A DNA stretch of 64,000 nt, taken from assembly GCA_963698265.1 (NCBI GenBank), contig CAVOQC010000004.1, positions 1 to 64,000 on the forward strand, read 5' to 3'. Made by a program: the position numbers and the translations under genes. Shown piece after piece: positions 51,759-60,726 of this stretch; position 1 is the stretch's first letter, and each line of letters begins with the position of its first letter. This stretch comes from FEB-7 sp963698265 (lineage in GTDB: Bacteria; Pseudomonadota; Gammaproteobacteria; Burkholderiales; Usitatibacteraceae). The notes below the pieces were generated by a model. The model did not search any database and was not told where the DNA came from. It saw only the letters and a list, made by a program, of their open reading frames with translations.

Positions 51759-53017
51759 TGCTGCACTCCGTTGATGGCGAAATCGAAGATCTGGTAGCTC
51801 TTCGGCGTCGCGACGCCCGCCTTGAGCTTGTACTCGTCGTTCAGCGGTTCGCCGATGATGAACGGCACCTTCGCCTCGGAGACGCCGCCGTGCGTGCGCA
51901 GGCGGTGGCCTTCCAGCCCCTTCAGGTCGTGCTCCGCCTCGGCGCCGCCGATGCAGACCTCCGCGGTGGAAATCACCACCACGTCGGCTTCCCGGTCCGC
52001 CGGCAGGTCATGCACCTTGCACGCGGTTTCCTTGTCGAGCACCGATTCAATCCCGTCGAGACCCCGGATGACGTCCATCACCTGGCGGGGTGTGGCCTTG
52101 CCGGTGCACCACACGCGCACGAACCCGCCGAGCGCGCCGTGGTGACCCACGAACGCATCGGTGATCGGACAGATCACGCGCGTGTCGCCCTTGCCGAACT
52201 TCGCGTCCAGGATGTCCTGCAGCCAGATCACGTTGGGCTTGCCGGCGGCGTCGGACTTGTCGTTCATGCCGTGGTCCGCCGTGAGGGCCACGATCGCACC
52301 GAGGTCGGCCAGCTTTCCGAAGCACTTGTCCAGGCGCTGGTAGAAGCGCTTCGCCTCGGCTTCGTCGGGCGCGTACTTGTGCTGCACGTAATCGGTGAGC
52401 GACAGGTAGAGCAGGTCGGGGCGGTTCTTCTCGAGCAGCTTGATGCCCGCCTCGAGGACGAACCAGGACAGTTCCATCGAGTACATGTCGGGCTGCGGCA
52501 TGCCGACGAACTCGAGCACGTTCTCGATGCCGTGCTCCTTCAGGGTGCACTTGCTCGCGAATTCCGACGAGAAACTGATGTTGCCCTTCGAGATGTCGAG
52601 GTTCTTGCCCAGTTGCCGGCGCAGCTTGTCCTTGGCGGTTATCGAGACGACCTTCGCGCCGGCCTTGGCGAACTGGGCGAGGATGGTGTCGCCGCGCAGC
52701 AGGTCGGGGCCGGTCATCACGACGGCCTCGCCGGTCTTCACGTCGAGGTAGTAGTTGCCGGAAATGCCGTGCCTGGACGCCGGCGTGCCGGTGATGATCG
52801 ACATGTTGTTCGGGCAGGTGAAGCTGGGCACCGTGCCGTCGGCCACCGTGCTGAAGCCGCGCCGCATGAGGTTCGCGATGTTGGGAATCGAGCCGTCGGC
52901 GAGGAAATGCCGGAGGTACGCCGGATCGCCGCCATCGATGCACACCACCACCACGGGCTTGCGCGGCCAGCGGTAAAGCGTGCCGTTTACGTCTATCGGG
53001 GGTCTATCGGATGCCAT
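51755..53017 (-). CDS. phnA: Phosphonoacetate hydrolase
   Basis: This AlkP-superfamily zinc enzyme splits the C-P bond of phosphonoacetate into acetate and phosphate. The metal and nucleophile residues are in place: Asp28 (CIDGGDP), Thr67 in VPSFTCPNNMS, later ALTADHGMND and VGHHGALGG. The 420-residue length and motif order match the Pseudomonas-type PhnA. It has no signal peptide, so it acts in the cytoplasm. It is the first enzyme gene after the GntR regulator, and its stop overlaps the alcohol dehydrogenase start by ATGA. Confidence 0.95.
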   Translation of the reverse strand: MASDRPPIDVNGTLYRWPRKPVVVVCIDGGDPAYLRHFLADGSIPNIANLMRRGFSTVADGTVPSFTCPNNMSIITGTPASRHGISGNYYLDVKTGEAVVMTGPDLLRGDTILAQFAKAGAKVVSITAKDKLRRQLGKNLDISKGNISFSSEFASKCTLKEHGIENVLEFVGMPQPDMYSMELSWFVLEAGIKLLEKNRPDLLYLSLTDYVQHKYAPDEAEAKRFYQRLDKCFGKLADLGAIVALTADHGMNDKSDAAGKPNVIWLQDILDAKFGKGDTRVICPITDAFVGHHGALGGFVRVWCTGKATPRQVMDVIRGLDGIESVLDKETACKVHDLPADREADVVVISTAEVCIGGAEAEHDLKGLEGHRLRTHGGVSEAKVPFIIGEPLNDEYKLKAGVATPKSYQIFDFAINGVQQ

Positions 53018-53061
53018 GTAGGCTCTGCTCCAGGAACGTTGGAAAGGGTCGACCGAGGGAT

Positions 53062-53745
53062 TCAGGCAGGCGCTTGATGGCCGGCAAGCGCCTTGTGCAG
53101 CCGCTCGCGGCTGGTGATGACGTGTTCGTGAAGCAGCCGCTCGGCGAGCGCCTCGTCGCCCTTGGCGATTGCGTTCACGATCGCCTCATGGTCCCTCGTG
53201 GACAGGGGGATGTTCTCGGCGCTGCGCTCGATCGTCTCGCGACGATAGAGGTTGAGTTCGTTCACCACCCGCTGGTAGTTGGCCGTGAGCGCCCGGTTGC
53301 CGGCGGCTTCGGCGAGCAATTCATGGAACTCGACGTTCAGGGGGTAGTAGGCCGCGGCGTCGCGGGTCTTGCTCACCGCGTGCATCTTCTTCACGACGGC
53401 GCGGATCTTCCCGACCTGCTCGGGGGTGATCCGCTTGGCGGCCAGGCGACCGATCATGCCCTCCAGCGCCGCGCGCACTTCGTAGATCTCGTTGGCCTCG
53501 TCGATCGAGACCTGCCTCACGAACACGCCGCGGTTCTTCTCCGTCCTCACGAGGCCCGACTGCTCCAGGGCGCGGAAGGCCTCCCGGACCGGACCCCGGG
53601 AGACGCCGAGCTCGCTGGCGAGATCGGCCTCGTTGAGCCTCACGCCCGCGGCCACTTCGCCGCCGAGGATGCGCCGCTCCAGCTCGCGCAGCACCAGCGT
53701 GGCGAGCGAATTGCGCTGAACGAGATCGATGGACGTGGAGGACAT
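53062..53745 (-). CDS. GntR-family (FCD) regulator of phosphonate genes
   Basis: The 227-residue protein has an N-terminal winged helix (about 8-78, with LNEADLASELGVSRGPVREA) and a C-terminal FCD ligand domain (about 85-215) with metal-ligand-like residues Asp, His (NVEFHELL) and His (STRDHEAIV). It resembles the regulator commonly found with phosphonate genes in Burkholderia. It leads operon B. A perfect GATTGT-CA-ACAATC palindrome lies 32 bases upstream of ATG 53745, which suggests autoregulation. The effector is probably a phosphonate intermediate. Confidence 0.92.
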   Translation of the reverse strand: MSSTSIDLVQRNSLATLVLRELERRILGGEVAAGVRLNEADLASELGVSRGPVREAFRALEQSGLVRTEKNRGVFVRQVSIDEANEIYEVRAALEGMIGRLAAKRITPEQVGKIRAVVKKMHAVSKTRDAAAYYPLNVEFHELLAEAAGNRALTANYQRVVNELNLYRRETIERSAENIPLSTRDHEAIVNAIAKGDEALAERLLHEHVITSRERLHKALAGHQAPA

Positions 53746-53764
53746 TGAGCGCTACGATCTGACC

Positions 53765-55543
53765 ATGCTGACTGTCGATTGTCAACAATCTGCAATCTCG
53801 TCGGGGGCGAATTCAGGCCTTTCGGAACTCGATCACTCGCCGCCGGCCCGGATACGGCCCTGCCAAGGGGGAGCCCACTCGGAAGGTCCATCACCGGACC
53901 GCAGCGGGCGCGCCCTCGCGGCATGGTCTTCGCGCAAGTTTCGTGTCCGTTTCGGCGCCGCGACTCTCGGCCTGCTCTCGGTGTTTCCGGCCGCGTCCCA
54001 GCTGCTCGCATCCGGCGACCCCGGACCCGACGGCGCTTTGATGTGGATGCGCGTCGAGAAAGCCGGATCCTATCGCTTCGAGGTGTCCACGGATCCGCGC
54101 TTCGCGACGGCGGTCAAGGGATTTCCGGTGCGCGTAGAAGCGCACACCGGGCTAACCGCGCAGGTCGACGCCCGCGGCCTCGAGCCCGCCACGCGATACC
54201 ACTATCGCGTGATCACCGCCGCGGGAGGCGCGCTCGACAGCTCGGGCAGCTTCCAGACCGCGCCGCCCGTCGCCGCGGCTCGGTCGCTCAAGCTCCTCTT
54301 CGGTGCGGACCTCGGCGGACAGGGCTACGGTCGCCTGCGCCCCCGCGAGGGGCTTGCCGCCGACGGCTGGCCCATCTTCGCGCCGATGCTCGCGGAAAAG
54401 GCCGACTTCTTCGTGGCCCTGGGCGACATGCTCTACTCCGACCGTCCGATCACCGCGGAAGCACCGGACAAGGCCTATCCGAAGGGCAACGACTGGCAGA
54501 TTCCCAAACCCGGTCCGGGATTCGTGGCGAACCTCGAGGATTTCCGCCAGGATTGGCACTATCACCGCAGCGACCACCAGTTCGACCGGTTCCTGCGCGC
54601 GACGCCGCTGGTGGCGACCTGGGACGACCACGAAATCGTGAACGACAGTGGCGGGCCCGAGCTCGTGCAGGGCCCCACGAAGGAGGAACTCGCGCGCGAC
54701 GCGCGGCTGCGGCAGGGCGATCCGTCCCGGCCGCGCGGCGAATTCATGCCCTGGAGCACGACCAAGAGTGCCGAGGGGCGCCGCAAGTCCGTGTTTCACA
54801 ACCCGCCGCTCTACGAGGCCGCGCGGCGGGCGATGTTCGAGTGGAATCCGATTCCGGTGCTCCCCGACCCGGCGAACCCGCGCGAGCGCCGTCTCTACCG
54901 CAGCCTTTCCTGGGGTGCGCACGTCGAGCTGATCGTGCTCGACGTGCGCAGCTACCGCGATCCGCGCTACCGGATCGACAGCGAGGCGGCGCCGAAGACG
55001 ATGCTCGGCGACGCGCAGAAGCGCTGGCTGAAGGATCGGCTGGAAAAATCCCAGGCGACCTGGAAGATCGTCGTGAGCACCGTGCCCCTCTCCCTGGAGG
55101 GCGGCAACGAGAAGGACCCGGAGGGTCGCGACTACCGGGACGCCTGGGCGAAGGGGAATACCGACAATCCCTATGCGTACTCGCGTGAACTGGCCGAAAT
55201 CGTGGCGTTCCTTCGCGACAAGGACGTCAGCAACGTACTCTTCCTCACGGGCGACAAGCACTTCTCGAACCTGTTTTCCTACGATCCGGACGGCGACGGG
55301 CGGGCGGATTTCCACGAGGCCAACATCGGTTCGCTTCGCTCGGGCCCCGGATCCGGAAAGGTCGCGTTCGACCCGACCCACGGCCCGACCCGGCTCTTCA
55401 CCGACGCGGGGAAGGCGTCCTTCGCCTACGGCTCGGTCACGGTCGACGGCGGCACCGCCCGGCTCACGGTACGAATGCACGGCGTGGACGGCGCGCCGTT
55501 GCCCGGCGCACGACTCGATCTCGATCCCCGCCCGGCGCGGTAG
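53765..55543 (+). CDS. PhoD-like alkaline phosphatase (start uncertain)
   Basis: From about residue 75 the protein matches PhoD phosphatases: ASGDPGPDGALMWMRV opens the Ig-like N-terminal domain, and the metal sites are seen in FGADLGGQG, FVALGDMLYSD, ATWDDHEIVND and LFLTGDKHFSN. Such enzymes release phosphate from esters outside the cytoplasm. The N-terminus is unsettled. ATG 53765 is the only ATG before the domain, yet it covers the GntR operator region. GTG 53981 is an alternative. A twin-arginine-like FRRR lies in another frame from ATG 53922, so a frameshift near 53950-53962 is possible. Confidence 0.8.
   Translation: MLTVDCQQSAISSGANSGLSELDHSPPARIRPCQGGAHSEGPSPDRSGRALAAWSSRKFRVRFGAATLGLLSVFPAASQLLASGDPGPDGALMWMRVEKAGSYRFEVSTDPRFATAVKGFPVRVEAHTGLTAQVDARGLEPATRYHYRVITAAGGALDSSGSFQTAPPVAAARSLKLLFGADLGGQGYGRLRPREGLAADGWPIFAPMLAEKADFFVALGDMLYSDRPITAEAPDKAYPKGNDWQIPKPGPGFVANLEDFRQDWHYHRSDHQFDRFLRATPLVATWDDHEIVNDSGGPELVQGPTKEELARDARLRQGDPSRPRGEFMPWSTTKSAEGRRKSVFHNPPLYEAARRAMFEWNPIPVLPDPANPRERRLYRSLSWGAHVELIVLDVRSYRDPRYRIDSEAAPKTMLGDAQKRWLKDRLEKSQATWKIVVSTVPLSLEGGNEKDPEGRDYRDAWAKGNTDNPYAYSRELAEIVAFLRDKDVSNVLFLTGDKHFSNLFSYDPDGDGRADFHEANIGSLRSGPGSGKVAFDPTHGPTRLFTDAGKASFAYGSVTVDGGTARLTVRMHGVDGAPLPGARLDLDPRPAR
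53777..53790. promoter_or_regulatory. Predicted operator for the GntR/FCD regulator
   Basis: GATTGT-CA-ACAATC is a perfect 14-base palindrome with a TTGTCAACAA core, fitting the TNGTNNACNA pattern bound by FCD-type GntR proteins. It lies 32 bases upstream of the regulator's start codon, in the short divergent region before the PhoD-like gene. Confidence 0.65.
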
Positions 55544-55556
55544 GAGCCCCCCGCTA

Positions 55557-55584
55557 TTGTGCTGGCGGAGAATCCGGCGATAAT
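55557..55584 (+). promoter_or_regulatory. Candidate sigma-70 promoter of operon C
   Basis: TTGTGC (55557-55562) and GATAAT (55579-55584) are separated by 16 bases. They lie about 60 bases before the first gene of the aminoethylphosphonate operon, in one of the few AT-richer patches of the area. The match is good for the -10 and moderate for the -35. Confidence 0.4.
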
Positions 55585-55645
55585 CCGCGTTCGCCACGAC
55601 CCGTAGAAGTGCTTCGCACGCCGTCCTGTCCCCAAGGAGAATCCC

Positions 55646-56671
55646 ATGCGCCACGCTGTCCGCACGCTCACGCGAACCCTCGCCGCCACCTTCGCCTTCT
55701 CGGCCGGGGCCGGCTGGGCCCAGAAGACCGAGCTCCTCGTCTACACCGCCCTGGAAACCGACCAGCTCAAGGCCTACACCGAGAGCTTCCAGAAGACCAA
55801 TCCCGCGATCGACCTCAAGTTCGTGCGCGATTCCACGGGGGTGATCACCGCGAAGATCCTCGCCGAGAAGGCGAACCCGCAGGCCGACGTGATCCTGGGC
55901 GTTTCCGCCTCCTCGCTGGAGATCTTCAAGGCCGAGGGCATGCTGGCCCCGTACGCGCCCGCCGGCTTCGACAAGCTCACCGCCACCTTCAGCGACACCT
56001 CGCGGCCGCCGTCGTGGGTCGGCATGGACGTCTACGCCGCGGTCGTCTGCTACAACACGGTCGAAGGGCAGAAGAAGGGCATTCCGAAACCCGAGAGCTG
56101 GGCCGACCTCGCGAAGCCCGTCTACAAGGGCCAGGTGACGATGCCCAATCCGGCCTCGAGCGGCACCGGATACCTGAGCGTCTCGGGGTGGCTCCAGGTC
56201 ATGGGGGAGGCGGGCGGCTGGAAGTACATGGACCAGCTGCACGAGAACATCGCGCAGTACACCCACTCGGGCTCCAAGCCCTGCCGCCAGTCCGGCGCGG
56301 GCGAGTTCGTGGTGGGCATCTCCTTCGACTTCCGCGGCAACGACGTGAAGCAGAAGGGCGCGCCGGTCGACCTGGTCTTCCCGAAGGAGGGCCTGGGCTG
56401 GGACGTGGAGTCCTCGGGCATCGTGAAGGCCACGAAGAAGATGGACGCGGCGAAGAAGCTCATGGACTGGGTGGCCACGAAGGAAGCCAACATGGCCTAC
56501 GCGAAGAACTTCGCGCTGGTGGCGCACCCCGAAGTGAAGCCTTCCCTGCCGCACATCCCGGCGGACCTCGACAAGAAGATCATCAAGAACAACTTCGCCT
56601 TCGCCGCCTCGAACCGCGAAAAGATCCTCGCCGAGTGGCAGAAGCGCTACGGCGCCAAGTCGGAGAAGTGA
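55646..56671 (+). CDS. 2-aminoethylphosphonate ABC transporter substrate-binding protein
   Basis: The 341-residue protein has a Sec signal ending near GWAQK (residue 27), then TELLVYTALETDQLKAY and IPKPESWADLAKPVYKGQV, typical of the iron(III)/aminoethylphosphonate-type binding proteins. Its neighbours (ATPase, fused permease, PhnW) match the PhnSTU-type system. It binds the solute in the periplasm for the importer. AAGGAGA precedes ATG 55646. It is distinct from the PhnD protein at 48281, so the organism has two types of phosphonate importer here. Confidence 0.92.
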   Translation: MRHAVRTLTRTLAATFAFSAGAGWAQKTELLVYTALETDQLKAYTESFQKTNPAIDLKFVRDSTGVITAKILAEKANPQADVILGVSASSLEIFKAEGMLAPYAPAGFDKLTATFSDTSRPPSWVGMDVYAAVVCYNTVEGQKKGIPKPESWADLAKPVYKGQVTMPNPASSGTGYLSVSGWLQVMGEAGGWKYMDQLHENIAQYTHSGSKPCRQSGAGEFVVGISFDFRGNDVKQKGAPVDLVFPKEGLGWDVESSGIVKATKKMDAAKKLMDWVATKEANMAYAKNFALVAHPEVKPSLPHIPADLDKKIIKNNFAFAASNREKILAEWQKRYGAKSEK

Positions 56672-56741
56672 CCAGAGGCTGAACCGGGGCCGGGCGACGC
56701 GCGAGGCGCGCCGTCCGGATTCCCCCTTTCGAACGCCGGCC

Positions 56742-57830
56742 TTGTCCCAGCCCCCGCCCGATTTCCTCGTCCTCGAGCACATCCGCAAGGAGTTCGGGAG
56801 CTTCGTCGCGCTCAACGACGTGAACCTCGCCGTGAAGCCCGGCGAGCTGGTGTGCTTCCTGGGGCCCTCGGGCTGCGGGAAGACGACGCTGCTTCGCATC
56901 ATTGCCGGGCTCGAGGTGCAGAGCGCCGGGAAGATCGTCCAGGCGGGGCGCGACATCTCTCTCCTGCCGCCCATGCAGCGCGACTACGGGATCGTGTTCC
57001 AGTCCTACGCGCTCTTCCCGAACCTCACCGTGGCCGAGAACGTCGCCTACGGGCTGGTGAACCGGCGCGTGGCGAAGAAGCCGCGCGAGGCGCGCGTGGC
57101 GGAACTCCTCTCGCTCGTGGGCCTGGCCGGCAGCGGGCGCAAGTTTCCCGCGCAGCTTTCCGGCGGCGAGCAGCAGCGAATTGCGATCGCGCGGGCTATC
57201 GCCACGTCGCCGGGCCTCATGCTCCTCGACGAGCCGCTCTCCGCGCTCGATGCGCGAGTGCGCGTGCGCCTGCGCGGCGAGATCCGCGGCCTGCAGCAGC
57301 GCCTGGGGATCACGACGATCCTCGTCACCCACGACCAGGAGGAGGCGCTCTCCATGGCCGACCGCATCGTGGTGATGAACCACGGCGTGATCGAGCAGAT
57401 CGGAACGCCTTCCGAGGTTTACCGCAATCCCGCCACTTCCTTCGTCGCCGACTTCGTGGGCAAGACGAACCTGCTGCCGGCGCGCCGCGCGGACGCGAGC
57501 CGCCTCCGGGTGGGCGGGCATACCTTCGACTGCGAGTTCGACGACGCGCTGGGTCCCTCGGAGGCCTTGCAGGTCTTCTTCCGCCCCGAGGACGTCCTCG
57601 TCCGGGGCGTGGACGAATCCACGCCGAATTCGGCCTCGGCGGTGGTCGGCGAGGTCGAGTTCCTCGGCTCCTACTCGCGCCTCACGGTTCGCGTCGAGGG
57701 CATCGAGCAGCCGCTCATCGCGGACCTTTCGGTGAACGACCTGTCCGATCTGCGCGTGAAATCCGGGGACACGCTTCGCGTCGCGATCCCCAGAGAGAGA
57801 ATGCGCGTCTTCGCAGCCCGCGTCCCGTGA
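56742..57830 (+). CDS. 2-aminoethylphosphonate ABC transporter ATP-binding protein
   Basis: The 362-residue ATPase has Walker A GPSGCGKTT, signature LSGGEQQR, Walker B LMLLDEPLSALDA and a C-terminal TOBE-type domain (about 270-355), as in the Pot/Fbp/PhnT group. The start is TTG 56742, the only start that keeps the conserved N-terminal strand before Walker A; no clear ribosome binding site is seen. Its stop overlaps the permease start as GTGA. It powers import by the permease at 57827. Confidence 0.92.
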   Translation: MSQPPPDFLVLEHIRKEFGSFVALNDVNLAVKPGELVCFLGPSGCGKTTLLRIIAGLEVQSAGKIVQAGRDISLLPPMQRDYGIVFQSYALFPNLTVAENVAYGLVNRRVAKKPREARVAELLSLVGLAGSGRKFPAQLSGGEQQRIAIARAIATSPGLMLLDEPLSALDARVRVRLRGEIRGLQQRLGITTILVTHDQEEALSMADRIVVMNHGVIEQIGTPSEVYRNPATSFVADFVGKTNLLPARRADASRLRVGGHTFDCEFDDALGPSEALQVFFRPEDVLVRGVDESTPNSASAVVGEVEFLGSYSRLTVRVEGIEQPLIADLSVNDLSDLRVKSGDTLRVAIPRERMRVFAARVP

Positions 57831-59569
57831 GTTCCTTGCCGGAACCCGCCTACGGCTCGGTCGCGCCGGGAAGCCCGCAGCTTCTCGGGCGCGTGTACCA
57901 GCCGCGCCTGCGCGTGCACTGGAGCGACCGGATCGGGCACGCGATCCTCGTGGCCGCAGGCGTGGCGCTGGCCGTGTTCCTCCTCGCGCCGCTCGCCATG
58001 ATTCTGGTCAAGAGCACCCAGGATCGCGCAGGGGAATTCGTGGGGCTTGCCAATTTCGTCTCCTACTTCCGCACGCCGGCGCTCTTCCGCTCGATCTGGA
58101 ACAGCGTGTGGGTCTCCGCGCTGGTGACGGTCGTCACGATCCCCCTCGCGTTCACGTTCGCCTACGCGCTCACCCGAAGCTGCATGCGATTCAAGGCGCT
58201 TCTGCGCAGCGTGGCGCTCGTGCCGATCCTGGCGCCCTCGCTCCTCGCCGCGATCTCCTTCATCTTCTGGTTCGGCAACCAGGGGCTGTTGAAGCCCCTC
58301 CTGGGAGACGGGCAGATCTACGGCGCGCCGGGCATCGTGATCTCGCTCGTCTTCGCCACGTTCCCGCACGCGCTCATGATTCTCGTCACGGCGCTCTCGC
58401 TCACCGACGCGCGGCTCTACGAGGCCGCAGATGCCCTCGGCACGCCCGCGCCGCGCAAGTTCTGGACGATCACCCTTCCCGGAGCCAAGTACGGGCTCAT
58501 CAGCGCCTCGATGGTCGTCTTCACCTATTCGCTCAGCGACTTCGGCATCCCGAAGGTGATCGGCGGCAACTTCAACATGCTCGCCACCGACATCTTCAAG
58601 CTGGTGATCGGGCAACAGGACTTCGCGAAGGGCGCGGTGGTCGGGATCATCCTGCTCGCGCCCGTGGCCGTGACCTTCCTCGTGGATTCCTGGGTGCAGA
58701 AGCGCCAGTCGGCGCTGCTCTCGGCACGCTCGGTTCCCTACGTGCCGCGGCCGTCGCGGGGATTCGACTGGGCGATGACCGCGTACTGCTGGCTGATGGG
58801 CGCGCTCATGCTCGCGGTCCTCGGCATGGCCATCTACGCGTCGTTCGTGAAGCTCTGGCCCTACAACTTCTCGCTGTCCCTCACCCACTACCGCATGGGA
58901 CTCGTGCAGGCGGGCGTATTCAGTTCGTACCTCAACAGCGTCACCATGGCGCTCTGGTGCGCGAGCCTGGGCACGGTCTTCATTTTCGCGACGGCCTACC
59001 TGCTGGAAAAGACGCGGGGCCTGAAAGCCTGGCGGCCTTTCGTGCGGCTCGCGGCGGTGTTGCCCATGGGCGTGCCGGGCATGGTGCTCGGCCTGGGCTA
59101 CATCTTCTTCTTCGTGGAGCAGTCGAACCCGCTGCACGCGCTCTACGGCAGCATGGCGATCCTCGTCGTGTGCACGACGGTGCACTACTACACTTCCTCG
59201 CACCTCACGGCGCTCACGGCCCTGAAGCAGCTGGACAACGAATTCGAGGCGGTGTCCGCGTCGCTGCGGGTCGCGTTCTGGCGCACGTTCCTCAGGGTCA
59301 CGGTGCCGGTGTGCCTGCCGGCGGTGCTCGAGATCAGCCGCTACCTCTTCGTGAACGCCATGACGACCGTGTCCGCCGTGATGTTCCTCTACTCGCCAGA
59401 TACGGTCGTGGCCTCGGTCGCCATCGTGAACCTGGACGAGGCCGGCGACATCGGCGCGGCGGCGGCCATGGCAACCTTGATCGTGGTCACTTCGGCGCTC
59501 GTCTGCGTCTTTTATCATTTCCTGCACCTGTGGCTCGACCGCCGCACGCAGGCCTGGAGGCAGTCATGA
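57827..59569 (+). CDS. 2-aminoethylphosphonate ABC transporter fused permease
   Basis: The 580-residue protein contains two permease halves of about six helices each, fused in one chain, as in iron(III)/AEP-type importers. The ATPase-contact loops are in EAADALGTPAPRKFWTITLP and the second half around EAVSASLRVAFWRTFLRVTV. GTG 57827 overlaps the ATPase stop, and its own stop overlaps PhnW's ATG (ATGA), so transporter and first enzyme are translated together. Confidence 0.93.
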   Translation: MSSLPEPAYGSVAPGSPQLLGRVYQPRLRVHWSDRIGHAILVAAGVALAVFLLAPLAMILVKSTQDRAGEFVGLANFVSYFRTPALFRSIWNSVWVSALVTVVTIPLAFTFAYALTRSCMRFKALLRSVALVPILAPSLLAAISFIFWFGNQGLLKPLLGDGQIYGAPGIVISLVFATFPHALMILVTALSLTDARLYEAADALGTPAPRKFWTITLPGAKYGLISASMVVFTYSLSDFGIPKVIGGNFNMLATDIFKLVIGQQDFAKGAVVGIILLAPVAVTFLVDSWVQKRQSALLSARSVPYVPRPSRGFDWAMTAYCWLMGALMLAVLGMAIYASFVKLWPYNFSLSLTHYRMGLVQAGVFSSYLNSVTMALWCASLGTVFIFATAYLLEKTRGLKAWRPFVRLAAVLPMGVPGMVLGLGYIFFFVEQSNPLHALYGSMAILVVCTTVHYYTSSHLTALTALKQLDNEFEAVSASLRVAFWRTFLRVTVPVCLPAVLEISRYLFVNAMTTVSAVMFLYSPDTVVASVAIVNLDEAGDIGAAAAMATLIVVTSALVCVFYHFLHLWLDRRTQAWRQS

Positions 59570-60699
59570 TCCGCGGCAACGAACCCATCCTTCTCACGCC
59601 CGGACCGCTCACCACGTCGCTCGCGACCAAGGCGGCCATGCTTCGCGACTGGGGGTCCTGGGACCAGTCCTTCAACGCGATCACCGGCAGCATCTGCCGG
59701 GACCTGGTGGACGTGGTCCGGGGAGAGGCGAGCCACGTGTGCGTGCCGCTCCAGGGAAGCGGGACCTTCTCGGTGGAGGCCGCGCTCGCGAACCTGGTCC
59801 CCCGCGGCGGCAAGGTGCTCGTGCCGCAGAACGGCGCCTATTGCCAGCGGATACTGAAGATCCTCAAGTACCTCGGGCGTGCGCACGCCGCGCTCGACCT
59901 GCCCGAAGACCGGCACCCCACCGGCGCGATGGTGGAGGAGGCGCTCCGGGCCGACCCGGCCATCACCCACGTCGCGCAGGTGCACTGCGAGACCGGCACC
60001 GGCATCCTCAACCCGCTGCCGGAGATCGCGCAAGCCTGCGCGCGCCACGGCAAGGGCCTGATCGTGGACGCCATGAGCTCCTTCGGCGCGATCGACATCG
60101 ATGTCTCGAAGTACTCCGTCGATGCGGTGGTCGCCGCCTCCGGCAAGTGCATCGAGGGCGTGCCGGGCATGGGCTTCGTGATCGCGAGGAGGGAGGTCCT
60201 CGAGAAGTGCCAGGGCAACTCGCACTCGCTCGCGATGGACCTGCACGACCAGTGGACCTACCTGCAGCGCACGACGCAGTGGCGTTTCACGCCGCCCACG
60301 CACGTCGTCGCAGCCTTCCGCGCCGCGCTGGACCAGTTCCTCGCCGAGGGCGGCACGCCGGCGCGCGGCGCGCGGTATGCCGCCAACTGCAAGGCGCTCG
60401 TGGAGGGCATGACCGCGCTGGGCTTCAAGGCCTTCCTTCCGCGGGAGATCCAGGCGCCGGTCATCGTCACCTTCCACGCGCCGGACGATCCGGCCTATGC
60501 CTTCGGGCCCTTTTACGAGAAGGTGAAGGCCAGGGGCTACGTCCTCTATCCGGGAAAGCTCACGCAGGTGGAGACCTTCCGCGTGGGATGCATCGGGGCG
60601 ATCGACGAGAACGAGATGCGAAACGTGGTTTCCGCCGTGGCGGAGACCCTGAAGGACATGGGCGTGACCCGGGTCGCGTCTGTGAAGGCTGCGGCCTGA
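59566..60699 (+). CDS. phnW: 2-aminoethylphosphonate--pyruvate transaminase
   Basis: This PLP enzyme moves the amino group of 2-aminoethylphosphonate to pyruvate, giving phosphonoacetaldehyde and L-alanine. The PLP lysine is Lys194 in AASGKCIEGVPG, and Asp168 (IVDAMSS) contacts the cofactor ring; both positions equal those of the characterised Salmonella enzyme. The N-terminal LLTPGPLTTS and the 377-residue length fit. Its ATG overlaps the permease stop (ATGA). No PhnX hydrolase is adjacent; phosphonoacetaldehyde would go through PhnY (36575) and PhnA (51755). Confidence 0.95.
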   Translation: MIRGNEPILLTPGPLTTSLATKAAMLRDWGSWDQSFNAITGSICRDLVDVVRGEASHVCVPLQGSGTFSVEAALANLVPRGGKVLVPQNGAYCQRILKILKYLGRAHAALDLPEDRHPTGAMVEEALRADPAITHVAQVHCETGTGILNPLPEIAQACARHGKGLIVDAMSSFGAIDIDVSKYSVDAVVAASGKCIEGVPGMGFVIARREVLEKCQGNSHSLAMDLHDQWTYLQRTTQWRFTPPTHVVAAFRAALDQFLAEGGTPARGARYAANCKALVEGMTALGFKAFLPREIQAPVIVTFHAPDDPAYAFGPFYEKVKARGYVLYPGKLTQVETFRVGCIGAIDENEMRNVVSAVAETLKDMGVTRVASVKAAA

Positions 60700-60726
60700 A
60701 CCAGGAACCGACAACGGGAGTCGAGC

